Assembly (NCBI RefSeq): GCF_900117315.1
Contig: NZ_LT630337.1
Span: 926,794 to 974,662 of the forward strand
Origin: Bacillus massilinigeriensis
GTDB taxonomy: Bacteria > Bacillota > Bacilli > Bacillales > Cytobacillaceae
Direction of reading: 5' to 3'
Length of the DNA: 47,869 bases
In this document: piece after piece, positions 23,182-31,774 of the stretch
Layout of the letters: each line of letters starts with the position of its first letter
How positions within the stretch are numbered: position 1 is the first letter of the stretch
The notes under the pieces: generated by a model
Seen by the model: the letters and a program-made list of their open reading frames with translations, nothing else
Told to the model about the DNA's origin: nothing
Databases searched by the model: none
Position numbers and translations under genes: made by a program

Positions 23182-24567
23182 ATGGCACAGCAAGAGTTAA
23201 AAAGAGATCTTAAAAACCGACATGTACAATTAATTGCCATTGGAGGCACGATAGGGACAGGGTTGTTTTTAGGTTCAGGAAGAGCCATTCAATTAGCTGG
23301 TCCATCGATAATCTTTGCATACTTAATTGTTGGTATTGCTGTCTTTTTTGTCATGAGGGCATTAGGTGAGCTGCTTTTATCGAATGCAGGTTATCAATCT
23401 TTTACAGACTTTGCAGCCGATTATATTGGTCCGTGGGCTGGTTTTGTTACAGGATGGACCTATTGGTTTTGTTGGATTATGACTGCAATGGCAGACATTA
23501 TTGCTGTAGGAGTATACGTACAATATTGGTTTGATATACCGCAATGGATTCCAGCTTTAGCCGGTTTAGTCATTTTATTAGGCTTGAATTTACTAACTGT
23601 AAAGCTTTTTGGTGAGTTAGAGTTCTGGTTTGCATTAATTAAAGTCATAACGATTCTTGCATTAATTATTATTGGAATCATCTTGTTAATCATAGGTTTT
23701 AAAACGAATACAGGCATAGTTTCTTTAAATAATTTACGGGTAAATGGGGGGCTATTCCCTAATGGAATATCGGGCTTCCTGCTCTCATTCCAAATGGTGG
23801 TATTTGCATTTGTTGGTGTTGAATTAGTAGGTGTATCTGCAGCTGAAACATCAAATCCAAAGAAGAATATTCCATCTGCGATTAATAAAATTCCATTAAG
23901 AATTCTATTCTTCTATGTTGGAGCATTAATTATCATTCTTTGTATTAATCCATGGAGTCAAATAAATGCATCAAGTAGCCCATTTGTACAGGTATTCCGA
24001 TTAGTAGGCGTTCCAGTTGCGGCCGGTATCATTAATTTTGTCGTTTTAACATCTGCAGCTTCAGCTTGCAATAGTGGGTTATTTTCCACTAGTAGAATAT
24101 TATATAACTTAAGCAACCATAAAGAAGGGCCAGCAACATTTGCAAAATTAAATAAAAACCACGTTCCAAGTAATGCCCTTCTTACTTCTGCGGTCGTTCT
24201 TTCCGTTGGGGCATTGTTAAGTAAGCTCATTCCTGAGCAAGCATTTGGTATCGTAACAACTATTAGCGCGATTTGTTTTATTTGGGTATGGAGTATCATT
24301 TTAATATCGCACATTAAATACAACAAAACACGTCCAGATTTAAGAGCAACATCAATTTTTAAAGCTCCATTAACTCCATTTATTAATTATGTGGTACTAG
24401 GATTATTTGGTTTCATATTATTGATCATGTTAGTTGCGGAAGCCACTCGTGTTGCCTTATTAATGACACCAATCTGGTTTGCTATGCTATTTGTATTTTA
24501 TTATTTAAGAAAGAAGAATGTAAATTATCTCCTAGAAGTAACGAGTGAACAATCTTCAGTGGATTAA
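23182..24567 (+). CDS. cycA: CycA-like D-serine/D-alanine/glycine permease
   Basis: Encodes 461 residues with about 12 membrane helices of the APC amino-acid transporter family. The N-terminus (LKNRHVQLIAIGGTIGTGLFLGSG), GPWAGFVTGWTYWFCWIMTAMAD, FVGVELVGVSAAET and VLTSAASACNSGLFSTSR follow E. coli CycA closely. CycA imports glycine, alanine, D-alanine, D-serine and D-cycloserine with protons. The upstream glycine aptamer supports glycine as a substrate. GGGGGAA lies before ATG 23182. Ends at a strong terminator. Confidence 0.88.
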   Translation: MAQQELKRDLKNRHVQLIAIGGTIGTGLFLGSGRAIQLAGPSIIFAYLIVGIAVFFVMRALGELLLSNAGYQSFTDFAADYIGPWAGFVTGWTYWFCWIMTAMADIIAVGVYVQYWFDIPQWIPALAGLVILLGLNLLTVKLFGELEFWFALIKVITILALIIIGIILLIIGFKTNTGIVSLNNLRVNGGLFPNGISGFLLSFQMVVFAFVGVELVGVSAAETSNPKKNIPSAINKIPLRILFFYVGALIIILCINPWSQINASSSPFVQVFRLVGVPVAAGIINFVVLTSAASACNSGLFSTSRILYNLSNHKEGPATFAKLNKNHVPSNALLTSAVVLSVGALLSKLIPEQAFGIVTTISAICFIWVWSIILISHIKYNKTRPDLRATSIFKAPLTPFINYVVLGLFGFILLIMLVAEATRVALLMTPIWFAMLFVFYYLRKKNVNYLLEVTSEQSSVD

Positions 24568-24611
24568 TGACATAATTTTAAAACTATCCCGCATTCAACC
24601 TTCTTAACCTC

Positions 24612-24648
24612 AATCCCTCAGATAATATTGTCTGAGGGATTTTTTCTT
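24612..24648 (+). terminator. intrinsic terminator after cycA
   Basis: AATCCCTCAGA (24612-24622) pairs perfectly with TCTGAGGGATT (24631-24641), followed by TTTTC. Confidence 0.9.
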
Positions 24649-24860
24649 GTCCAACACATTAATTAAATAGGGCAAAAGTGATGTTTCTAAGTGAAATACC
24701 TAGATTGATCAAAATTAAGAACATCCCTCGAAGGAAAATACCCACTCTCTAACATATGTCCATTTTCATTCAACATACTATCCTGAATTGTTTTTCTTGG
24801 TAAGGAAATAATACCTCTATATTATGGTCAAAAAGTAACGAGTATAGGAGTAAAGGAATT

Positions 24861-26318
24861 ATGGAGAAAACATACAAAGGACTATCCGCCTGGCAATTAA
24901 CCATGATGGCCTTAGGAAGCGTAATAGGTGGTTCATTCTTTCTAGGTTCCTCGGTTGCTATCCATGCTGCAGGACCCGCTATTTTAATATCTTATATTTT
25001 GGGTGGCGTTTTAATCTATCTTATCCTCTTTGCCTTATCAGAGATGACCGTTGCTGACCCAACTAGTGGTTCCTTTAGTGCTTTTGCTTCGCGAGAGCTT
25101 GGAGCGGGAACTGGGTTCGTCGTTGGTTGGTTGTATTGGACAGGTACGGTTCTTTCCATGTCAAGTGAAGCGACAGCCATTTCCATCCTTGTTCGCGAGT
25201 TTTTCCCTAATGTTAGGATAGGATTGCTAGGAAGCTTAATTATCATCGGAGTAACCCTACTAAATCTATTAGGAACTGAAAGGATAGGAAAGCTAGCAAG
25301 TGGACTTTCAGCAATAAAAATCTTCGCTATTGTTTTTTTTATTCTAACAGCCATATCTTTAATCTTTGGGGTGTTACCCGGAAATCCTCCTGTAGGAGTT
25401 GGCGAGCTAGCAAATGAGTCATTGATGCCTGGAGGAATGACAAGCATTGCAGGAAGTATGCTCCTTGTCATTTTTGCCTATGCAGGATTTGAAATCATCG
25501 GGCTTGCATCCTCAGAGGCAAGAAATCCAAAGGAAACGATTCCGAAAGCGATACGATATACGGTAATATCACTAGTGGGTTTATATATTTTATATGCTGC
25601 TGTTTTACTACCATTGATTCCTACTGCAAATCTAAATGAAAATGTAAGTCCAATGGTTGCCTCACTAACTAGATGGGGAATGGGTTGGGCAGGAACAGCA
25701 TTAAACATTGTTTTGATTTCAGCTATTTTCTCTGCAATGTTATCGGCTATATTCGGTCTGGGGAGGATGATTCGTTCTCTTACAGACGAAGGACATGCAC
25801 CACTCTGGTTAAAGGATAAAAGAGATGTTCCATATCGTGGAATTCTTTTTTCTGGTCTTGCTATGCTTTTAGGGTTAGGATTTGGCCTATTATTTCCAAG
25901 AGTTTATCTTGTATTAATCACTACAGGTGGGTTTGCTTTGCTCTTTACCTATGCAGTCATTATGGCCAGTCACATACGGTTTCGTAAAAGAAATGGTTGT
26001 CCTCCAGATGGGATCTGTCAAATGCCAGGGTTCCCATACACATCATGGATAGCTTTAATTAGCTTAATATTGGTCTTAATCAGTATGCCGTTTATTCCTG
26101 GGCAGGGAACAGGTCTTATTGCTGGCCTCGTTATGGTATTAGCATTTGCGCTTATTTTTTTAGTAGTGAAAAAACGTGAGGGACAAAAGAGTATGATAAT
26201 AAACAGTAGTCAAGAATCCCGGAATTCGACTCAGTTAAAACCTAATTACTTAACGGAATATTCTGAGGAGCTTGATAAGAAGGGGAAAAATACAATTTCA
26301 CGGCATAAAAGGGAATAG
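24861..26318 (+). CDS. APC family amino acid permease
   Basis: Encodes 485 residues with about 12 membrane helices. Family features include WQLTMMALGSVIGGSFFLGSS in helix 1, the GSFSAFASRELG segment, AYAGFEIIGLASSEARNPKETIPKA and LGRMIRSLTDEGHAP. The relation is to amino-acid permeases of the AAT type, but the substrate cannot be fixed. A hydrophilic tail of about 50 residues (KKREGQKSMI...) extends the C-terminus. AAAGGA precedes ATG 24861. It stands alone between two strong terminators. The upstream 24649-24860 holds no recognisable element. Confidence 0.87.
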   Translation: MEKTYKGLSAWQLTMMALGSVIGGSFFLGSSVAIHAAGPAILISYILGGVLIYLILFALSEMTVADPTSGSFSAFASRELGAGTGFVVGWLYWTGTVLSMSSEATAISILVREFFPNVRIGLLGSLIIIGVTLLNLLGTERIGKLASGLSAIKIFAIVFFILTAISLIFGVLPGNPPVGVGELANESLMPGGMTSIAGSMLLVIFAYAGFEIIGLASSEARNPKETIPKAIRYTVISLVGLYILYAAVLLPLIPTANLNENVSPMVASLTRWGMGWAGTALNIVLISAIFSAMLSAIFGLGRMIRSLTDEGHAPLWLKDKRDVPYRGILFSGLAMLLGLGFGLLFPRVYLVLITTGGFALLFTYAVIMASHIRFRKRNGCPPDGICQMPGFPYTSWIALISLILVLISMPFIPGQGTGLIAGLVMVLAFALIFLVVKKREGQKSMIINSSQESRNSTQLKPNYLTEYSEELDKKGKNTISRHKRE

Positions 26319-26366
26319 AGGTGATAGTAGACATCCGAGAGGCATGATATAAAACCACGAGAAAAT

Positions 26367-26415
26367 AAAAAAGAGGCTATCTTAGGCTTTTTGCACCTAA
26401 GACAGCCTCTTTTTT
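26367..26415. terminator. bidirectional terminator between permease and DUF3006 gene
   Basis: A 20-bp stem with one mismatch, AAAAAAGAGGCT-a-TCTTAGG (26367-26386) against CCTAAGACAGCCTCTTTTTT (26396-26415). It has T tracts in both directions and serves both convergent genes. Confidence 0.9.
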
Positions 26416-26424
26416 AGCTTAAAA

Positions 26425-26646
26425 TCAATCAATGAATAAATCATCCATTAAGTCTTCAATTTCTTTTCTTAACTTTTTCGTCTGATCCATGTCAATTGTA
26501 AACGAATTTTCCTTCCAGTAAACAGCTTCACCAGCTTGAATAGATGGAGGGAAGAGGCTAAGAGAAAAATCCTTCATTTTTCCATTATCTAATTCAACAA
26601 CAACAATATCGCCTTCGATTCGATCCACAATTCCATGTGTATTCAT
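26425..26646 (-). CDS. DUF3006 domain protein
   Basis: Encodes 73 residues: a small beta-barrel-like segment (GIVDRIEGDIVVVELDNGKMKDFSLSLFP), GEAVYWKENSF and a charged helix (DQTKKLRKEIEDLMDDLF). This is the DUF3006 family, typically found next to secreted ComEC-like MBL proteins, as here 22 bases downstream of that gene. Function unknown. AGGTGA lies six bases before the start. Confidence 0.85.
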   Translation of the reverse strand: MNTHGIVDRIEGDIVVVELDNGKMKDFSLSLFPPSIQAGEAVYWKENSFTIDMDQTKKLRKEIEDLMDDLFID

Positions 26647-26668
26647 ATCATCTCACCTGATTTATTCA

Positions 26669-27520
26669 TTAATATTTTACGCTCAATTTCTTTCCATCAG
26701 AAGTAATCATGATATCGCCTTTTTGATCTGTACGATAGACAGACGCTTTTGCTTGTTTCAATCGACTTAATACAGGAGATGTGGGATGTCCATAGCTATT
26801 TTTCTTACCAGCGCTAATTACTGCATATTTAGGCTTAACTGCCTTTAAAAAGTTAGCGCTCGTCGTTTCTTTTGCCCCATGATGGCTGACTTTTAACACA
26901 TCTGCTTTCAATGTTCTTTTTGATGCTAACATATCTGATTCTGATTTTAATTCAGCATCTCCCGTAAATAAGAAGCTGTTTTTATTATAAGTCATATGAA
27001 GGACAGCACTCCAATTATTCAAATCAGATTTACTATATGATTTCACTGGAGCCACAAATACCGCCTTTACGCCTTTAATATTAAGAGTTTTTCCGGCAGT
27101 TACTGTATTGATTTTTAGACGCTCTTTTTGAACTGCAATTAAGAAATCTTTGTATGCTTGTGTCGTGTGGGATACCTTTGGAGCATATACACTTTGTACT
27201 CTATAAGCCTTCAACACCTCATCCAGGCCACCAACATGATCTGCATCAGGGTGAGTAGATACCATTACCTCAATATCATCTACCTTTTGTTTCTTTAAAT
27301 ATGCTACAACATCGCTTCCATCCTTATTACCACCATCAATAATAATATCTTCACCATTTGGTGCTTTAATATAAATACTATCTCCTTGACCAACATCAAT
27401 GAAATGAACCTTCATTGTTTTTGTAGCAGCTTTAGCATTCTGTGTAGGGGATGATACAACAGTTGGAACTGCAATCGATGCAATCAGTCCAAGTGATACA
27501 AGCAGTTTTTTCATTTTCAT
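26669..27520 (-). CDS. secreted ComEC/Rec2-like MBL fold hydrolase
   Basis: Encodes 283 residues. A Sec signal peptide (MKMKKLLVSLGLIASIAVPTV...) ends around the NAKAA site near residue 32. The mature part is an MBL domain related to the C-terminal domain of ComEC: HFIDVGQGDSIYI, STHPDADHVGG, LFTGDAE and SHHGAKETTS. It lacks the competence membrane domains and would act outside the cell, probably as a nuclease or phosphodiesterase. ATG 27520 has AGAGGG five bases upstream. Followed by a DUF3006 gene. Confidence 0.87.
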   Translation of the reverse strand: MKMKKLLVSLGLIASIAVPTVVSSPTQNAKAATKTMKVHFIDVGQGDSIYIKAPNGEDIIIDGGNKDGSDVVAYLKKQKVDDIEVMVSTHPDADHVGGLDEVLKAYRVQSVYAPKVSHTTQAYKDFLIAVQKERLKINTVTAGKTLNIKGVKAVFVAPVKSYSKSDLNNWSAVLHMTYNKNSFLFTGDAELKSESDMLASKRTLKADVLKVSHHGAKETTSANFLKAVKPKYAVISAGKKNSYGHPTSPVLSRLKQAKASVYRTDQKGDIMITSDGKKLSVKY

Positions 27521-27717
27521 GATGACCCTCTCTAGCAATATATATTATTTTTCTACTGAATAATTATATTTTAAAATATTATTGTTGTAAAAGTATTTTT
27601 CTGCTAATACATTAATAAAGAGGGTTTATATAAAAATTAAATAAAGTAGCTCGATATAGTATTATTCTAGAGAAAAATGATCAGGGAGAATAATAGGGAA
27701 GTTCCTTGGATAAGTAA

Positions 27718-27933
27718 TTACTTCCGTTTTTTCTTATTAAGATCGAGAACCACCTTTTTCACAACAGGCTCAAAGTGAACATGAACATGGTATTTACTTT
27801 CATCTACTTGCTCGACACTTATTACCTTTCCTTTTCGACCTTTAATCTTAATATTTTCATCAGGATTTGGAATATTATCAAGCAACTGACTTAAAACAAT
27901 TGATTTGTTATTAAAAAAATGAACAACCACCAT
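27718..27933 (-). CDS. small basic protein, unknown
   Basis: Encodes 71 residues: MVVVHFFNNKSIVLSQLLDNIP, then IKGRKGKVISVEQVDESKYHVHVHFEPVVKKVVLDLNKKKRK, a short beta-rich region with a lysine-rich end. No family was recognised. ATG 27933 with GGAGG ten bases upstream is preferred over the longer 27981 frame. Surrounding stretches 27534-27717 and 27934-28195 contain no further gene. Confidence 0.6.
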   Translation of the reverse strand: MVVVHFFNNKSIVLSQLLDNIPNPDENIKIKGRKGKVISVEQVDESKYHVHVHFEPVVKKVVLDLNKKKRK

Positions 27934-28195
27934 TTTTCCTATACCTCCATTGATTAATAATTTTGCAGAAAGAGAACACATTTCTTTAGAAGAGCAGTCT
28001 TTTCACCTCTTATTAAATTATTGAGAAATTTATTTTTTTAGACCAATGGAAAAGGGGAAAGATGTAGTTATTGTTATTACGCAACAGAGTACTTGAATAG
28101 GATTCATGTTAAAATTGATAAGTCTGGAAGATTTGTAAAAGCATATGAACAATGGTTTTAGTAGGAATCAGAATATAGAAGGGATTGAGTAAGCT

Positions 28196-28903
28196 ATGGA
28201 TTTTGAAACAGTTATGCGTGAGCTTGAAGCCTTAGGTAAGGAAAGAACGAAAAAAATATACATATCCAATGGTGCACATGAGCCACTTTTTGGCGTGGCT
28301 ACCGGTTCAATGAAACCAATTGCAAAGAAAATAAAAATAAATCAACCACTAGCTGAAGAGCTTTATGCAACCGGCAACTATGATGCTATGTACTTTGCAG
28401 GCATTATTGCAGACCCAAAAGCAATGGATGAGTCGGATTTTAATCGGTGGATGGATGATGCTTATTTTTATATGCTATCTGATTATGTGGTGGCAGTAAC
28501 GCTTTCAGAGTCAGATATTGCACAAGAAGTTGCTGATAAATGGATTGCAAGTGGTGAGGAGCTAAGAATGTCGGGGGGCTGGAGTTGTTATTGCTGGCTT
28601 TTAGGAAATCGCAAGGATAATGAATTTTCAGAAAGTAAAATTTCAAATATGCTTGATATGGTGAAAAACACCATTCATAATTCGCCAGAACGAACAAAAT
28701 CCTCCATGAATAATTTTCTATATACTGTTGGAGTTTCCTATTTGCCGCTTCACGAAAAGGCAGTAGAAACCGCTAAGGAAATAGGTACAGTTGAAGTCAA
28801 AAGAGACAATAAGAAAAGCAGTTTCATAAATGCTTACGAAAATATACAAAAAGATATTGATAAAGGGAGAATTGGCTTTAAACGCAAATATGTTAGATGT
28901 TAA
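28196..28903 (+). CDS. DNA alkylation repair protein, AlkD-like
   Basis: Encodes 235 residues of helical HEAT-like repeats. GSMKPIAKKIKINQPLAEELYATGNYDAMYFAGIIADPKAMDESDFNRWMDD and the ARM-like pairs after it resemble the AlkD DNA glycosylase superfamily (PF08713). AlkD removes alkylated bases without base flipping, but many relatives have no proven glycosylase activity. The ribosome binding site is poor: AGAAGGG is about 13 bases from the ATG. Stands alone. Confidence 0.8.
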   Translation: MDFETVMRELEALGKERTKKIYISNGAHEPLFGVATGSMKPIAKKIKINQPLAEELYATGNYDAMYFAGIIADPKAMDESDFNRWMDDAYFYMLSDYVVAVTLSESDIAQEVADKWIASGEELRMSGGWSCYCWLLGNRKDNEFSESKISNMLDMVKNTIHNSPERTKSSMNNFLYTVGVSYLPLHEKAVETAKEIGTVEVKRDNKKSSFINAYENIQKDIDKGRIGFKRKYVRC

Positions 28904-29063
28904 TAAAACTACTTGGAATAAGGGTGTTGATAGCAGAAGGGCTTGACACCCTTAAAAAATTAATCATTTTCTAGTTTACATAATATTTATTATGAGAAGT
29001 TATATAAATTTAAAATAAAATATCTCAATACCCAAGTATACTAATGATATTGAGACAGAATAA

Positions 29064-29094
29064 AAAAATCCGCTATAAAAAATAGCGGATTTTT
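29064..29094 (-). terminator. xerS terminator
   Basis: AAAAATCCGCTAT (29064-29076) pairs perfectly with ATAGCGGATTTTT (29082-29094), directly at the xerS stop, with T tracts on both strands. Confidence 0.9.
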
Positions 29095-30169
29095 ATTCTT
29101 TATTGTCAATCTTATTTATAGCGGTACGCATTTCATCGTTAGTTAGATGCGTGTAGATCATAGTTGTTTGGATAGAAGAATGGCCTAATTGTCTTCTTAA
29201 CTTTGGTACATCGTTGTTTTCCATATGGTACCTCGTAGCAAATGAATGCCTCAATTTATGTACAGAAAGCGCAGGTTTTCCAAATGCTACAGCATATTTT
29301 TCGACTATTTTTTCAATGGATCGATCGGTTAGTCTCCTGGATTTTCCTTTTGGTCCCATTGATGATGCGATAAATAAAGCTTTGTTATCCTTACCAATAT
29401 TGTACCTTTTTTCCCGGATATCTATATAATGCCTTAAATCCATTTGAGCTTGCTCACTAAAATAGACGTATTGCTCTTTATTACCTTTTCTAATCACTCG
29501 TACTCTGTTTTTCTTCCAATCAATATCATCCACATCAAGTCCAACTACTTCTGATAAACGCAGGCCAGAACCTAGAATTAATGAAATAATTGCAGTATCT
29601 CTTTCACAGTTCTTTTTATGAAAGTTATAAATCTTTTTGTTATCTTTATTTTCTTGACCGTAATCATAGGCTACAAATTGGCGAAACTGTTCATACTCAT
29701 CACCACGCAGCATTTTTCCTTCCATACGATTGGCAATCGTTTCTTGATCTTCTCTAATATCATTGAATTCAATTTTGGCCATCACATTCCGATTTAGATA
29801 TGGCTTTAAATCAGGAGTTTCTGCGATGTTTTGTAGGTAATTAAATAAAGATTTTAAAGCAGATAATTTTCTATTAATCGTAAGTTTTGAGTTTTCTAGT
29901 TTAAACTCCAAATATGTAAGAAAATCTTCAACCTGTTGAACCGTGAGAGTTTCTAGCAATTCTAATGGGATATCTTGACGTTTTTCTTTATAATTGAATT
30001 CTACAACAATCCAATCAAAGAATATCCTATAATCATGACAATAATTTAATAATGAAGTTGGTGAAAGTCTTCTGCGTCGCTTATCAATAAATTCTCCAAC
30101 ATACCAAGGCAGCTCATCCACCAATTTTTCAACTTTTTCATTGTAACGTTGTCTTTTATTATTGGTCAT
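29093..30169 (-). CDS. xerS: tyrosine recombinase XerS
   Basis: Encodes 358 residues, close to the length of streptococcal XerS. It has an N-terminal SAM-like core-binding domain (residues 15-150, RRLSPTSLLNYCHDYRIFFDWI) and a catalytic domain with the tyrosine-recombinase residues in GSGLRLSEV, HKLRHSFATRYH, LGHSS and the nucleophile Tyr in TTMIYTHL. XerS proteins resolve chromosome dimers at a dif site. It may be a chromosomal Xer or a stray integrase; no phage genes adjoin it, which favours the former. A dif-like inverted repeat lies just upstream. Confidence 0.85.
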   Translation of the reverse strand: MTNNKRQRYNEKVEKLVDELPWYVGEFIDKRRRRLSPTSLLNYCHDYRIFFDWIVVEFNYKEKRQDIPLELLETLTVQQVEDFLTYLEFKLENSKLTINRKLSALKSLFNYLQNIAETPDLKPYLNRNVMAKIEFNDIREDQETIANRMEGKMLRGDEYEQFRQFVAYDYGQENKDNKKIYNFHKKNCERDTAIISLILGSGLRLSEVVGLDVDDIDWKKNRVRVIRKGNKEQYVYFSEQAQMDLRHYIDIREKRYNIGKDNKALFIASSMGPKGKSRRLTDRSIEKIVEKYAVAFGKPALSVHKLRHSFATRYHMENNDVPKLRRQLGHSSIQTTMIYTHLTNDEMRTAINKIDNKE

Positions 30170-30202
30170 TTGCTCCCCTCCCTCTTCTTATTATATCATT
30201 TA

Positions 30203-30228
30203 TTTCGTCAAATTATTATTTTACGTAA
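30203..30228. other. candidate Xer binding site (dif-like inverted repeat) upstream of xerS
   Basis: TTTCGTCAAAT (30203-30213) and ATTTTACGTAA (30218-30228) are inverted 11-bp arms matching at 9 of 11 positions around TATT. The site lies 34 bases before the xerS start, a position like that of the streptococcal dif sites. It could equally be an operator. Nothing else is seen in the A+T-rich stretch 30170-30353. Confidence 0.3.
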
Positions 30229-30353
30229 TAATCTTATTTTTTCATAATTGTTCTTTTATTTCTAATTTCAAATCCTGATATTTTAAAATCTTTTTAAATA
30301 AATTGGTTCCCAATATTTCTACTTCCACTTCTACTTCCTTAACTAAAAATAGA

Positions 30354-30381
30354 AAAACACAGGTACTCACACCTGTGTTTT
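30354..30381 (-). terminator. terminator of the staygreen gene
   Basis: AAAACACAGGT (30354-30364) pairs with ACCTGTGTTTT (30371-30381); T-rich on the minus strand. The right arm overlaps the gene's stop codon region. Confidence 0.8.
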
Positions 30382-30858
30382 CTTAAAGGTCTGTTTCATG
30401 GCATTTGATAAATACTGTCTTGGAGTACCAAAATACAATACTTGATTGAATTGAGGAAATATCGATTCAAATTTAATATATATTGGAGAATCAAGCAGCC
30501 ATGGATAATTAAGATATAAGCTCCGATCTCCGTAAACAATGGCTGTGATTGCTAGCTCCAATTCATTTTTAAAAATTATAAAACGGGCTTTGGCATGCTC
30601 TTCTCCGTACTCCCCACCACTGATATAAACCTTACCATTTAACATGTATTGACCCATATGTGTTACCCATTCAGCTAACACTTCATCTTTAGTATTAGGA
30701 TTTATCGAGCTAAACGCATATCCATTACCAATACTTAAATATAATTCTCCAGTTGTATCAGAATGGGTTAGTGTGTATTTCCTCCCATCTACTGGGTTAA
30801 ATTCAGTTGCAGGAGGCAAATATGTGACACTTAATTTTTCTAAATTTATCTTATTCAT
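30367..30858 (-). CDS. staygreen family protein
   Basis: Encodes 163 residues with the staygreen signature: LEKLSVTYLPPATEFNPVDGRKYTLTHSDTTGELYLSIG, then DEVLAEW and GEYGEEHAKARFIIFKNELELAI. Plant staygreen proteins are Mg-dechelatases in chlorophyll breakdown. Bacterial relatives in non-photosynthetic Firmicutes have unknown physiological substrates. GGAGGG lies nine bases before the ATG, inside the loop of a 10-bp inverted repeat that also covers part of the ATG, suggesting translational control. It lies 67 bases downstream of the secreted protein gene at 30926 on the same strand. Confidence 0.85.
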   Translation of the reverse strand: MNKINLEKLSVTYLPPATEFNPVDGRKYTLTHSDTTGELYLSIGNGYAFSSINPNTKDEVLAEWVTHMGQYMLNGKVYISGGEYGEEHAKARFIIFKNELELAITAIVYGDRSLYLNYPWLLDSPIYIKFESIFPQFNQVLYFGTPRQYLSNAMKQTFKKTQV

Positions 30859-30890
30859 GATAAGCGTCCCTCCATTTTTTCGCTTATCAT
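30857..30890 (-). promoter_or_regulatory. hairpin sequestering the staygreen ribosome binding site and start
   Basis: ATGATAAGCG (30857-30866) and CGCTTATCAT (30881-30890) are perfect 10-bp inverted arms with a 14-base loop. On the minus strand the loop holds GGAGGG and the 3' arm includes the first two bases of the ATG. It could be an RNA switch, a protein operator or both. Confidence 0.6.
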
Positions 30891-30925
30891 ATCTTATTCT
30901 AAACCTAAGTAAACGTGTCAGCTGC

Positions 30926-31693
30926 CTATCTTATTTTGGGCTTTTCAGTTGTTTTTACTGCTGTCTTCACTAATTTCCACTCTCCATTTTCATAAAACCA
31001 TGTGGACTCTACAAAGCCGATGGTATCAGCATTATAAGCTCCGCTAAATCTTTGAATCCCTTTCAATCCATACTGCTTGCCTCTAACGAGAACGGGTTCT
31101 AATGTACTATAAGGTAGTATCATTAATTCAGTCGGTTCATTTAACTTTCCATTTTGATAGAGTCCCAGCCTTTCGTAATCCTTAGCTCTTGATCTCAAGT
31201 CAAATGTATAGGACTGACCTGTATTTTCAATCTTCAAGACAGCTTTATATTGATCCTGAAACTGCCCGTTCAATGTAAGAGTTGGCGGTATGGTTAGGTT
31301 GGTTAACTGATTATCCTTTAATGTATATAGATAGTAGTTTGATAATCCCCCACTTCCCCCTGTTGCAATGGCAATGAATATGTCACTCACCCCATCATGG
31401 TTCAGATCCTTATATTTCACTTTAGGATCATATCCACCCTCAAGAGGTATAGTAAAGGTTTGCCCATCAAATGTCTCAACCTTCATCCAAACCTTCTTTA
31501 AAAACATGGATCCCTCTTCAAAAGGTGTCCCCATGACATATAAAATATCCTTTTTTCCATCCCCTGTGACATCTCTTATATCCTTAGAAATCATCATTGT
31601 TTTTTCTGGGTTCTGAACGGCAGAAGCTGCTGTGATTACGCTCATAGACATAAAAAAGATGGCGATAAATGCATAAAATGCTTCTTTTTTCAC
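30926..31693 (-). CDS. secreted FG-GAP/VCBS-like repeat protein, unknown function
   Basis: Encodes 255 residues with a signal peptide (KKEAFYAFIAIFFMSMSVITAASA). It has calcium-binding-like repeats of the integrin FG-GAP type: DVTGDGKKDILY and DLNHDGVSDIFI, each followed by beta strands. The rest is beta-rich and ends in a basic tail. It is probably extracytoplasmic; no enzyme motif is seen. GTG 31693 has GGGGAG upstream. The staygreen gene follows on the same strand. Confidence 0.8.
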   Translation of the reverse strand: MKKEAFYAFIAIFFMSMSVITAASAVQNPEKTMMISKDIRDVTGDGKKDILYVMGTPFEEGSMFLKKVWMKVETFDGQTFTIPLEGGYDPKVKYKDLNHDGVSDIFIAIATGGSGGLSNYYLYTLKDNQLTNLTIPPTLTLNGQFQDQYKAVLKIENTGQSYTFDLRSRAKDYERLGLYQNGKLNEPTELMILPYSTLEPVLVRGKQYGLKGIQRFSGAYNADTIGFVESTWFYENGEWKLVKTAVKTTEKPKIR

Positions 31694-31774
31694 GATTAAC
31701 TCCCCTTGTTTTATTAACTTGATGTTATTTTAACCAAGTTTGGGAAAATCATGCACAGAAGCAATGAAATCTAC

